From NCBI GenBank assembly GCA_964448675.1, contig CAYUZU010000001.1, forward strand, positions 331,755 to 395,754: 64,000 nt of DNA, read 5' to 3'. This stretch comes from CAYUZU01 sp964448675. GTDB taxonomy: Bacteria > Planctomycetota > Phycisphaerae > UBA1845 > Fen-1342. Below the pieces are notes generated by a model. It did no database searches. It was not told where the DNA came from and saw only the letters and a program-made list of their open reading frames with translations. The number at the start of each line of letters is the position of its first letter. Position 1 is the first letter of the stretch. Positions 7,493-15,785 of the stretch are shown here, one piece after another. The position numbers were made by a program, and so were the translations under genes.

Positions 7493-9238
7493 ATGGGAGC
7501 GCTACAGAAGGTCATCAGTCAGATCCTCACGCGGCTGCAGGACATCAACATGTCGCAGCGCGTGGCGTTGCTCCTGGGTGGCGCCCTGGTGGCCGTCTCG
7601 ATGATCTGGCTGGTGCAGTGGGCGTCGAGCCCGGAGCTCGTTCCGCTGCTGGACCAGGATCTCAGCGCGCCGGAGCTCGAGGCGATCCGCGGCGAGCTCA
7701 GCAGCCTGGGCGAACAGTATGAAGTGCGCGGCGGACGGATCTACGTGGCGCCCTCGGTGGACCGCACCGGGCTGCTGGCCAGTCTGCAACAGCGCAACGC
7801 CCTGCCGGCGAACACGAGCATCGGCTTCGCCAATCTCATCAAGGAATCCGATCCCTGGGTCTCGCAGACCGAAAACAACCGGCGCTGGACGTACGCCCTG
7901 GCCGAGGAGCTGGCGGGGATTCTGCGGCGGTTCGACGGTGTGCAGGACGCGAAGGTCTTCCTGAACCTCAACACGCGGGCGCCCAGCTTCACCAAGCTGC
8001 CGCCGCCGAGTTCGGCCAGCGTGACGCTTATCACGCAGGGGGATGGCGTGCCGCGGGCGCTGGCGCTGGCCGCGGCGCGGCTGGTGGCCGGGGCGTGTGC
8101 CGGGCTGAAGGTGCGGGACGTGGCCGTGGTGGACGCGGCGGGGCGCAGCGCGCTGGACTGGGAGAGCGAGGAGGATCCGACGAATACGCTCGACCGGCTG
8201 CGTCGCCGGCATGAGCAGCACTTCACCGAGAAGATCGCGCGGCAGATTCCCGACAGCAAGGCGCTGGTGAGCGTTTCGGTCGAGCTCGACAGCACGCGGC
8301 GGCATACCGAGTCGCAGACGCCGATTCAGGGCACGCCCGTCAAGGAAGACACGACCAGCGAGGTGACCGAACGGCAGCTGCGCAGCAACCAGCCGGGGGT
8401 GCAGCCGAACGTCGGTGTGGCGGCGGGGGCCGGCGGGGCGGGGGAGAGTCACACCAAGGACACCTCGACCATCGAGTACCAGGTCGGCACCGAACTCAAG
8501 AGCGAGCAGAAGCCCCCGGGCGAGATCACGCTGGTGACGGCGGCGATTCGCCTGTCGGCCAGCTACCTCGAGAACGTGTTCCAGCGCAAGAACCCGGACA
8601 AGACCGAACCGCCGACCGATGGTGACCTCGAAGAGGTCTTTCAGATCGAGAAGAACCGTCTGCTGGGGCAGGTGGTGCAGCTTGTCAGGCCGCAGGACGA
8701 GGCCAACGTCGCGATCGAATGGTACTGGGACATGCCGGTGCAGACCGCGGGCGTCGGGCCGGTCGGGACGGTGGATCAGACGATCAGCCTGATGCGGGAT
8801 TACGGCCCGCAGTCCGGGCTCGGCTTGCTGGCGCTGATCTCGCTGGGGCTCATGCTGCGGATGGCGAAGAAGAGCGACGTCGGCGAGGCCTTCGGCATGG
8901 AGCTCGGGCTGCCCAAGGATGCCATCGAGGCGGCGCGCATGGCCGCCGAGGATGTTGCGTCCGTGGCGGATCGCATCGGCAAGGGCGGTCGGCGCGGCGG
9001 CGGGCGCGGCGGCGGTGGCGCCGGGGGCGGCAGTGACGAGGAAATGGCCGAGATCCAGCAGGCGGCGGCGACCGAGGGTATGCTCGTCGCGCAGGAAGTC
9101 GACGCCGGCACGGTGCAGACGCGCAAGATGCTCGACCAGGTCGGCGAGATGGTGGAGGAGGACCCCGAGACGGTCGCGTCACTCATTGACCACTGGATCG
9201 ACAAGAACGACCAGTATCATCCCACGAGCTCGGAGTAG
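7493..9238 (+). CDS. fliF: Flagellar MS-ring protein FliF
   Basis: This 581-residue inner-membrane protein forms the MS ring, the base on which rotor and export gate assemble. A first membrane segment lies near residues 19-40 (VALLLGGALVAVSMIWLV), followed by the ring-building YscJ-like domains and a second membrane segment near 441-457 (LGLLALISLGLMLRMAKK). The C-terminal tail (about the last 40 residues) carries the FliG-binding helix region and ends in ASLIDHWIDK. A glycine/arginine-rich insert (GGRRGGGRGGGGAGGG) sits before the FliG-binding part and looks like a flexible linker. The fliG start is two bases after its stop. Confidence 0.95.
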   Translation: MGALQKVISQILTRLQDINMSQRVALLLGGALVAVSMIWLVQWASSPELVPLLDQDLSAPELEAIRGELSSLGEQYEVRGGRIYVAPSVDRTGLLASLQQRNALPANTSIGFANLIKESDPWVSQTENNRRWTYALAEELAGILRRFDGVQDAKVFLNLNTRAPSFTKLPPPSSASVTLITQGDGVPRALALAAARLVAGACAGLKVRDVAVVDAAGRSALDWESEEDPTNTLDRLRRRHEQHFTEKIARQIPDSKALVSVSVELDSTRRHTESQTPIQGTPVKEDTTSEVTERQLRSNQPGVQPNVGVAAGAGGAGESHTKDTSTIEYQVGTELKSEQKPPGEITLVTAAIRLSASYLENVFQRKNPDKTEPPTDGDLEEVFQIEKNRLLGQVVQLVRPQDEANVAIEWYWDMPVQTAGVGPVGTVDQTISLMRDYGPQSGLGLLALISLGLMLRMAKKSDVGEAFGMELGLPKDAIEAARMAAEDVASVADRIGKGGRRGGGRGGGGAGGGSDEEMAEIQQAAATEGMLVAQEVDAGTVQTRKMLDQVGEMVEEDPETVASLIDHWIDKNDQYHPTSSE

Positions 9239-9240
9239 TC

Positions 9241-10281
9241 ATGGCGCGCGCAGCATATCGCGGCGAAATCCGCAATATCGACGACCTCAACGGGGCGCGC
9301 AAGGCCGCGGTCCTGATGGTGGCCCTCAAGCAGGACACTGCCGCCCACATCATGAAACACCTCGATCGCGATCGGATCGAAGACATCTCGCGCGAGATCG
9401 CGGCCATCGAGGGGGTCTCGCCGGAGGTGCGCGAGGCCGTCATCCGCGAGTTCTACCACATGGTCATGGCGCGGCAGTACATGGACGCGGGCGGCGTGCC
9501 CTGGGCCCGGGCGCTGCTGATGAAGACCATGTCGCCGGAGGACGCGCGGCGCGTCATCGCCATCATCGAGCACCAGGTACACGAGCAGCCGTTCAGCTTC
9601 CTGCAGAAGACCGAGAAGGAGAACCTCGTCACGTTCCTGCAGGAGGAGCACCCGCAGACGATCGCACTGGTGCTCTCCCACCTGCCGCCGGGGATGGCGA
9701 CCGAGATTCTCCAGGCGCTGTCGACCGAGCGGCAGGTCGAGGTCGTGTCGCGCGTGGCCAACATGGACCAGACCAGCCCCGACGTCATCAAGGAGGTCGA
9801 GCGCGGCCTGGAGAAGCGACTGGCCGGTTTGGTGTCCGAGCGCTTCGAGCGTGTCGGCGGCGTGTCGGCGGTGGCCGAGATCCTGAACATGGCCGGCCGC
9901 GCGACCGAGAAGGCCATCCTGGAGGGGCTCGAAGAGGACGACCCGCAATTGGTCGAGGAAATCCGCCGCCTGATGTTCGTCTTCGAGGACATCATCCGGG
10001 TCAACGACAAGGGCATTCAGGCCACGCTCAAGGAGATCGAGAACGAGGAGCTGGCCCTGGCGCTCAAGACGGCCAGCGACGAGCTCAAGGAGAAGGTCTT
10101 CACCAACATGTCCGAGCGCGCCGCGCAGCTCATCAAGGAAGAGATGGAGTTCATGGGACCCGTGCGCGTCAGCGACGTCGAAATGGCCCAGCAGAAGATC
10201 GTCGACATCGTCCGCCGCCTCGAGGATGCCGGCGAGGTGATCATTGCCGGTCGCGGCGGCGAGAAGGAACTGATTGTCTAG
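9241..10281 (+). CDS. fliG: Flagellar motor switch protein FliG
   Basis: This 346-residue rotor protein links the MS ring to the C ring and carries the torque-generating helix. The middle domain has the EHPQTIALVLSHLPPGMA region. The C-terminal motor domain reads FVFEDIIRVNDKGIQATLKE, with the conserved charged helix KVFTNMSERAAQLIKEEME, where stator contacts are expected. Length matches the family (about 335-345). It follows fliF by two bases, so FliF and FliG should be made together. Confidence 0.97.
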   Translation: MARAAYRGEIRNIDDLNGARKAAVLMVALKQDTAAHIMKHLDRDRIEDISREIAAIEGVSPEVREAVIREFYHMVMARQYMDAGGVPWARALLMKTMSPEDARRVIAIIEHQVHEQPFSFLQKTEKENLVTFLQEEHPQTIALVLSHLPPGMATEILQALSTERQVEVVSRVANMDQTSPDVIKEVERGLEKRLAGLVSERFERVGGVSAVAEILNMAGRATEKAILEGLEEDDPQLVEEIRRLMFVFEDIIRVNDKGIQATLKEIENEELALALKTASDELKEKVFTNMSERAAQLIKEEMEFMGPVRVSDVEMAQQKIVDIVRRLEDAGEVIIAGRGGEKELIV

Positions 10282-10360
10282 CGGACGGCGGGCGGGCGCC
10301 GGTGGCCGCGACGACGGCGTGACCGGCCGATACGCATGACGTGACGAGACCGAGGAGCTG

Positions 10361-11074
10361 ATGGGCGTTCTGCGACGCGAAAACACGGCCGGCGGCGCGC
10401 TCTATTCGTTCGCCGATATCGAGCACCAGGCGAACGAACTGATGAGCCGGGCCCGCGAGAAGGCCAAGAGCATCATCGCCGAGTCCGAGGGCCATATTCG
10501 CGCCGTGACCGAGGCGCAGAAGCGCGAGGGCTACCAGGCGGGTTACACCGAGGGCACCCAGGCCGGCTTCGAGCAGGCGCGCCACGACGCGCGTGAAGAA
10601 TGCCGGGCCGCGGCGCGGGCTGAGCTGGACCAGCTCATGGCCGCGATGAAGCAGGGGCTGGGGGAGTTCGAAAGCAACAAGCGCCGCCTGATCGCGGTGG
10701 CCGAGGCCGGCCTGGTCGAGTTGGCCGTGGCGATTGCCCGGCGCGTCTGCAAGGTGCACATCGACGCCTCGCACGAATCGGTCGTGGCCAATGCGCGGGC
10801 CGTGCTCGACATGGTGCGCCACGAGAACGACCTCGAGCTGCGGGTCAATCCCACCGAGCACGAGCTTCTCCAGGAACACACCGCCGAACTGATGCGCAAC
10901 ATGGAGCAGTGGGACCACGTCAGCATCGTGGCGGACCCGGCGGTCGCGCGCGGCGGCTGTCTGCTGCGGACGCGGCACGGCACCATCGACGCCTCTATCG
11001 ACGGCCAGCTCGACCGCATCGCGCGTGTCCTGTGCCGCCACGAAGACCCGGCAGCGGACGGGGCCGCATCATGA
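10361..11074 (+). CDS. fliH: Flagellar export regulator FliH
   Basis: This 237-residue cytoplasmic protein forms a dimer that binds and controls the export ATPase FliI. A helical N-terminal half (FADIEHQANELMSRAREKA) leads into a glycine-repeat segment, GYQAGYTEGTQAGFEQAR, which is the family hallmark. A C-terminal domain resembling V-ATPase subunit E follows (ELAVAIARRVCKVHI). A GAGGAG ribosome-binding site precedes ATG 10361. The stop overlaps the fliI start (ATGA). Confidence 0.92.
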   Translation: MGVLRRENTAGGALYSFADIEHQANELMSRAREKAKSIIAESEGHIRAVTEAQKREGYQAGYTEGTQAGFEQARHDAREECRAAARAELDQLMAAMKQGLGEFESNKRRLIAVAEAGLVELAVAIARRVCKVHIDASHESVVANARAVLDMVRHENDLELRVNPTEHELLQEHTAELMRNMEQWDHVSIVADPAVARGGCLLRTRHGTIDASIDGQLDRIARVLCRHEDPAADGAAS

Positions 11075-12492
11075 GGTCGCTGCCGGCACTGCCGTCGGGC
11101 CCGACGCGCCGGCGCAGCCTCTTCGGCGATGTGGCCGAAGAGGTCGGCGAGATGATCACGGAGGGCCTTCGCGGCCGCGTGACGGGTGTGCGCGGGCTGA
11201 TGGTCAGCGCGGGGGGGCTGCCGGTGCCGATCGGTGCCCGCTGCGCGATCCGGACCCGCCGTGGCGGCTCGATCGAGTCCGAGGTCGTTGCGCTGCGCGG
11301 CGACGAAACGCTCCTGTCCGTGTTCGGCGACGCCACGGGGATCGCGCCGGACGACGAGGTGATTTGTGTCTCCGGGCCGCCGCGTGTGCCGGTCGGGTAC
11401 GAGCTGCTCGGGCGCGTGATCGATGCCCAGGGGCAGCCGCTGGACGGGCAGCCCGCGCCGCAGCTCAACGTGCGCTATCCGCTGCAGGCGTCCCCGCCGC
11501 CGGCCATGTCACGGCGCGTGATCGATGAAGCGCTCGGGCTGGGCATTCGCGCGATCGACGGCCTGCTGACGGCGGGGCGCGGGCAGCGGCTCGGTATCTT
11601 CGCCGGCACGGGCGTGGGCAAGAGCGTGCTGATGGGCATGATCTGCCGGCAGACGCAGGCGGACGTGAACGTCGTGGTGCTGGTGGGCGAACGTGGCCGC
11701 GAGGTGACGGACTTCGTGAACGCCCAGCTCGGTCCGGAAGGCCTGGCGCGCAGCGTGGTGGTCGTGTGCACGTCGGACGAGGCGCCGGCGTTGCGGGTGC
11801 GGAGCTGTTTCCATGCCACCGCGATCGCCGAGTACTTCCGCGACCAGGGCCTCGACGTGCTGCTGATGATGGACTCGCTGACGCGCATGGCGATGGCGCA
11901 GCGGCAGATGGGGCTGGCGGCGGGCGAACCGCCCACGGGCAAGGGTTACCCGCCCAGCGTGTACTCGCTGCTGCCGCGCCTGCTCGAGCGCGCCGGCCGC
12001 ACCCGCCAGGGCAGCATCACCGGCATCTACACCGTGCTCGTCGAGGGCGACGACATCGACGAGCCGCTGGCCGACGCGGTGCGCGGCATTCTCGACGGCC
12101 ACGTGTGGCTGTCGCGCACGCTGGCCAACCGCGGCCATTATCCGGCGGTCGACGTGCTCAACAGCATCAGCCGTGTCGCGCCCGACGTCACGTCGCGCGA
12201 TTGGCAGGCGGCGGCGAGCGAGGTGCGGCGCGTGCTGGCGACCTGGGGCGATATCGAGGACCTGGTCAGTATCGGGGCGTACGTGCCCGGGACCAATGTC
12301 GAGTACGACACGACGGTCCAGACGCGCGACGTGGTGAACGCCTTCCTGACACAGGACCGCGCGAGCGGGTTTACGATCGAGCAGACGCAACAGGGATTGG
12401 TCGAACTCGGCAACGCCATCCGGCGGACACGACAGGCGCTGGCGGCGCGGCAGAGTGCGTCGGCCGGCGGGGATGAGACGAAGCGCAGCTAG
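11071..12492 (+). CDS. fliI: Flagellum-specific export ATPase FliI
   Basis: This 473-residue ATPase is related to the F1 beta subunit and energises unfolding and export of flagellar proteins. It has Walker A in IFAGTGVGKSVLMG (near residues 176-189), the family motif GERGREVTDF, and Walker B near DVLLMMDSLTRMA. The C-terminal helical domain is complete. Start ATG 11071 overlaps the fliH stop and begins at the place expected from homologues; a longer upstream frame is an overlap with fliH only. The protein is about 30 residues longer than the enteric one at the N-terminus. Confidence 0.96.
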   Translation: MRSLPALPSGPTRRRSLFGDVAEEVGEMITEGLRGRVTGVRGLMVSAGGLPVPIGARCAIRTRRGGSIESEVVALRGDETLLSVFGDATGIAPDDEVICVSGPPRVPVGYELLGRVIDAQGQPLDGQPAPQLNVRYPLQASPPPAMSRRVIDEALGLGIRAIDGLLTAGRGQRLGIFAGTGVGKSVLMGMICRQTQADVNVVVLVGERGREVTDFVNAQLGPEGLARSVVVVCTSDEAPALRVRSCFHATAIAEYFRDQGLDVLLMMDSLTRMAMAQRQMGLAAGEPPTGKGYPPSVYSLLPRLLERAGRTRQGSITGIYTVLVEGDDIDEPLADAVRGILDGHVWLSRTLANRGHYPAVDVLNSISRVAPDVTSRDWQAAASEVRRVLATWGDIEDLVSIGAYVPGTNVEYDTTVQTRDVVNAFLTQDRASGFTIEQTQQGLVELGNAIRRTRQALAARQSASAGGDETKRS

Positions 12493-12504
12493 CGGAGGAC
12501 GCGC

Positions 12505-12957
12505 GTGGCCAAGCGGTTTCAATTCCGGCTGCAGACGCTGCTCGACGTCCGGAAAATGCGCGAGCAGGAGGCGCAGCGCGCCGTGGCGGCCAAGCGTGCC
12601 GAAATCGTACGCGTTGACCAACTCAACGAACAGACATTCGCCGAGATTGCGATCCACCAGGATGCGCTGCGCACCGCGCAGGCGCAGGGGGCGATCGATC
12701 CGGTCGGACTGGCGCGCGGCCGCGCGTGGATTGCGCACCTGCGGAACTCGATTGCGCGGCGACAGCAGGAAAAGGGCGTGCTGCTCGAGCAGCTGCGCGA
12801 ATTGCAGGATCGGCTGCGGGACGCCCGCACCCAGACGCGCATCATCGAAAAGCTGCGTGAGAAGCGTTGGGACGCATATCGGAAGGACCGTGACAAGCGC
12901 GAGCGGCTCGAACTCGACGAACTGGCACAGCAGTTGCAGGGCTATGACGCGGTGTAA
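12505..12957 (+). CDS. fliJ: Flagellar export protein FliJ
   Basis: This 150-residue, entirely coiled-coil protein begins FQFRLQTLLDVRKMREQEAQ, which is the FliJ family signature. It ends with a conserved charged helix (KRWDAYRKDRDKRERLELDE). FliJ forms the central stalk of the FliI ring and couples ATPase activity to the export gate FlhA. It starts at GTG 12505 with GCGGAGGAC as ribosome-binding site just after the fliI stop. Confidence 0.88.
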   Translation: MAKRFQFRLQTLLDVRKMREQEAQRAVAAKRAEIVRVDQLNEQTFAEIAIHQDALRTAQAQGAIDPVGLARGRAWIAHLRNSIARRQQEKGVLLEQLRELQDRLRDARTQTRIIEKLREKRWDAYRKDRDKRERLELDELAQQLQGYDAV

Positions 12958-12975
12958 CTGCGCACTGATGAGACG

Positions 12976-13653
12976 ATGATCGGCAGACTGTTCCACACCG
13001 CAGCGATTGTCTCCATCGCCAGCATGCTGGCGGTCGGGGGCTTCTGCGCCTACCTGGTGGGCATCGGCAAGCTCACCTCGCAACGCGTGGATCAGATCGC
13101 CGCCGTCTTGCGCGGCGAAATGGACGCCGACCCGAACGAGGCCGCGGCGGCCCCGGCCGAGGCGGCTGACGACGAAACGGCTGACGCGGACGAGGTCGTG
13201 CGGGGTTCGGCCGACCAGGCCCGCGAACGCCGCCGCCGCGAGGGACTGGAGACGCTGCGGCTGGAGCGTGCCGCGGCGGACCTGGCGGCGCAGCGCGAGA
13301 TGCTCGAGCGTCTGCGGCTCAGCGTCGTGAACGAGCAGGAGGCGTTGGAGAAGGCCCGCGAGAAGTTTGCGGCGGCCAGGCAGCAGCGCCAGGAGGATCT
13401 GCGGGACGTCGGCTTCCAGAAAGAGCTGCGCCTGGTGACCGGCCTGAGTCCGAAGCAGGCCAAGGAACACATCATCGCGAGCTGGCGCAAGCACAAGGCC
13501 GACGCCGTTCGCCTGATGATGGCCATGGATCAGCGCCAGGCGAAGCGCATCCTCGACCAGATGCGCTCGGCCGAAGAGCAGCGAGTCATGTCCGAATTGT
13601 TGGAAGAGATTCGGCTACAGGGCACCGCGCGCGCGGATGTCAAGGACGACTGA
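12976..13653 (+). CDS. MotE-like membrane-anchored coiled-coil protein
   Basis: This 225-residue protein has one N-terminal membrane segment (IASMLAVGGFCAYLVGIG), an acidic linker, a long coiled coil (about 80-145) and a C-terminal domain like the MgtE N-terminal/MotE fold (HKADAVRLMMAMDQRQAKRI). In other flagellar systems MotE acts as a periplasmic chaperone for the motility proteins MotB/MotC, and proteins of this make-up lie between fliJ and fliK. The place here is the same. Its exact role in this organism is inference, since motA and motB are not in the window. Confidence 0.7.
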   Translation: MIGRLFHTAAIVSIASMLAVGGFCAYLVGIGKLTSQRVDQIAAVLRGEMDADPNEAAAAPAEAADDETADADEVVRGSADQARERRRREGLETLRLERAAADLAAQREMLERLRLSVVNEQEALEKAREKFAAARQQRQEDLRDVGFQKELRLVTGLSPKQAKEHIIASWRKHKADAVRLMMAMDQRQAKRILDQMRSAEEQRVMSELLEEIRLQGTARADVKDD

Positions 13654-13680
13654 CCACGCCGCAGCACCGAAAGGGCTGCG

Positions 13681-14949
13681 ATGCAGTTCGATATCGTGAC
13701 CAGTGGCGGCCGCGGTGACGGTCGTCAGCAGGCATTGAAGCTGTCGCCCGACGTCACCCGGTTGCTGCAAGAGGTGGGCGGGGTGCCGGGCGAGGGTGAC
13801 GGTCAGCTTCGGCAGGTCGAGAAGCAGCGTTACCGCGACGAGACCTACGCGGCAATCGCCGCCGGCCCGAGCACGTCCCAGCAGATCGCCAGCCGGCTCG
13901 AACAAGACGGCACAACCCAGGGGGCGCAGCAAGCCGCGCAGACGCGTCCCCCGCCGCCGACATCTACGCCGCACGATGCCATGCGCGGTTTCGCGTCCGG
14001 TGCTTCCGGGACGGCGGACGCGAAACCGCCCGCCGCCGCTGGCAAGCCGCAAGCGGCGTTGCCCACATTGACCGGCCCGGCGGGCACCGCAACGGAGACA
14101 AACGCCCGGGCCAACGGCGATGCGGCGCCGCCCGCCCGCGCGGCGAGCGCCGGTACGGCGGCGACGCCCCAATCGAACGGCCCGGCGTTCACGGCGGAAG
14201 TGGCCGCGGCGGTGCGGCAGCGCGGGATGACGGGCCCCCAGGCCGGCGTCCAAAACGCACAGCAAGGTGCGCGGGCGGTAAGTGCTGTCGGCCGCGGCGG
14301 TGGTGACGCCGCCGCGATGCGCGGCGCGCCCAACCCTGGCGGAGGCTCCGAGGCGACCAACGCCGCCAGCCCGCGGGGAGCGGGCGGCGGCGCGCGCGCA
14401 TCCAGCGGCAGCAAGGCGGATGTCGCGGCGCAGGCGGCGGCCGAAGCGGACGGCGACGAGCAGGTCGAGCGCAAGTCCGATGCGAACATGGCGCGGATGG
14501 TGCGCCTGATTCATACGCGGCTGGGCGAGAAGCACTCGACCGCGACCATGCATCTGGATCCGCCCGAATTGGGCAAACTCAGGCTGCGCATGGACTTGCA
14601 CCACCAGAACCTGAGCCTGCGCGTCGACGCCGAGACATCTGCGGCACAGCGCTTGCTTACCGAGCAGGTTGATTCGCTGCGCAGGAGCCTCGAGGCCACC
14701 GGCCTGCGGCTGGGACAGGTCGACATACGGACGACCGAGCCAACGCAGGCGGCGGACGACGCAGGCCTGTCGCAGCAGTCAGACGTGCCCGCTCGCGGCG
14801 ATGAGCACGCCGGCGGGAATGCGGGATCTGCAGGACGCGGATCTGACGACGGAACGGAAGCCCCCCGCATCGAACAGGACGAGCCTGCCGACATGGCGGA
14901 AGCTCAGATGGAACTCGCGGCGGAGTCGCGAGTGGATGTGTTGGCGTAG
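13681..14949 (+). CDS. fliK: Flagellar hook-length control protein FliK
   Basis: This 422-residue secreted ruler protein measures hook length and switches export specificity through FlhB. Residues 60-270 are Ala/Gly/Pro-rich and low in order, as expected for the ruler part. The C-terminal domain carries the Flg_hook signature MHLDPPELGKLRLRMDL followed by LRVDAETSAAQRLLTEQVD. The gene lies directly before flgD and flgE, its usual place. The last 80 residues are acidic and unconserved. Confidence 0.88.
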   Translation: MQFDIVTSGGRGDGRQQALKLSPDVTRLLQEVGGVPGEGDGQLRQVEKQRYRDETYAAIAAGPSTSQQIASRLEQDGTTQGAQQAAQTRPPPPTSTPHDAMRGFASGASGTADAKPPAAAGKPQAALPTLTGPAGTATETNARANGDAAPPARAASAGTAATPQSNGPAFTAEVAAAVRQRGMTGPQAGVQNAQQGARAVSAVGRGGGDAAAMRGAPNPGGGSEATNAASPRGAGGGARASSGSKADVAAQAAAEADGDEQVERKSDANMARMVRLIHTRLGEKHSTATMHLDPPELGKLRLRMDLHHQNLSLRVDAETSAAQRLLTEQVDSLRRSLEATGLRLGQVDIRTTEPTQAADDAGLSQQSDVPARGDEHAGGNAGSAGRGSDDGTEAPRIEQDEPADMAEAQMELAAESRVDVLA

Positions 14950-15015
14950 GGCGGCAGGGAATGCCGCCGACGTCCGTGCCTGCGGCTGCGCGCCGCGGTG
15001 AACAGGACACGGATC

Positions 15016-15591
15016 ATGCAGGTAGCCGGGGTAGGCGCGACGGCCCCGAACGTCGCGGAAAAGCAGAGCGGGTTGCAGAGCCTGAAGAGCGAGGACTTCT
15101 TTCAGATCCTGGTCACGGAGCTGCAGCAACAGGACCCGTTCGAGCCGACCAAGACGTCGGACATGGTCGCGCAGGTGTCGGACATCCGCAGCATCGAGCT
15201 GTCGCAGCAGCTCAGCGAGACGCTGGGCCGGCTGGCGGATCAGCAGCAGACCGCGGGGGTGAGCGACCTGATCGGCAAGTTTGTCGTGTCGGCCCAGGAC
15301 ACCGGTGAAGGTGAGCAGAACCTTGTCGCGGGGATCGTGACGGGGGTGCGCTTCGCCTCGGACGGCAGCACGCTGCTGGAACTCGACACGGGACAGTCGG
15401 TGCTGGCGAGCGAGGTGGACCAGATCATCGCGCCGGAACTGGTCGAGGCGATGCCCGAGGTTCCCACGAGTGGTGAACAGGACAAGACTGGCGACCAGGC
15501 CAAGACCAGACAGGGGGCCGCGGCAGCCGAGGAGGAGCGCACCGGCCTGCACGCATGGCTGGACAACCTCGGCAAGCTGCTGGGTATCTGA
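15016..15591 (+). CDS. flgD: Hook-capping protein FlgD
   Basis: FlgD sits on the growing hook and promotes FlgE assembly. The family signature is strong: SEDFFQILVTELQQQDPFEP, then TSDMVAQVSDIRSIELS. The middle part has an SH3-like strand pattern (GKFVVSAQDTG and VTGVRFASDGSTLLEL). Start ATG 15016 (MQVAGVGATA) has AGGA upstream; a GTG six codons earlier at 14998 is possible but lacks a ribosome-binding site. The protein has 191 residues. The C-terminus ends WLDNLGKLLG after a charged linker. Confidence 0.9.
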   Translation: MQVAGVGATAPNVAEKQSGLQSLKSEDFFQILVTELQQQDPFEPTKTSDMVAQVSDIRSIELSQQLSETLGRLADQQQTAGVSDLIGKFVVSAQDTGEGEQNLVAGIVTGVRFASDGSTLLELDTGQSVLASEVDQIIAPELVEAMPEVPTSGEQDKTGDQAKTRQGAAAAEEERTGLHAWLDNLGKLLGI

Positions 15592-15601
15592 GTGGGTCGT
15601 C

Positions 15602-15674
15602 GTCAGTCTTCAGTTGTCAGCAGTGGCCGACAGCTCGTCGGCCGGGTTGGTGGGACACTGCCCTGCATTGTCCC
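15602..15674. repeat. Intergenic hairpin repeat of the GGGACA/TGTCCC family
   Basis: Between flgD and flgE, GGGACA (15652-15657) and TGTCCC (15669-15674) form an inverted repeat around an 11-base loop. A TCAG/GTCAG-rich segment and a GGCCGACAGCTCGTCG-like stretch precede it. The same parts, in related form, occur before flhA at 23505-23667, so this is a dispersed repeat. It does not encode a protein. Confidence 0.6.
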
Positions 15675-15785
15675 GTAGCGTCCGGGCGCCGCACCGGACG
15701 AACGCACTGCCCGCGAGCAGTCGCCCCAGGCACGATACACCACGCCGGCACTCGCCGGCCGGCGTTTGACAGGGAGAGGTCGCAC

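Noticed and set aside
10909..11070. N-terminal extension of fliI
   Set aside because: It overlaps the conserved 3' part of fliH; ATG 11071 is the natural start.
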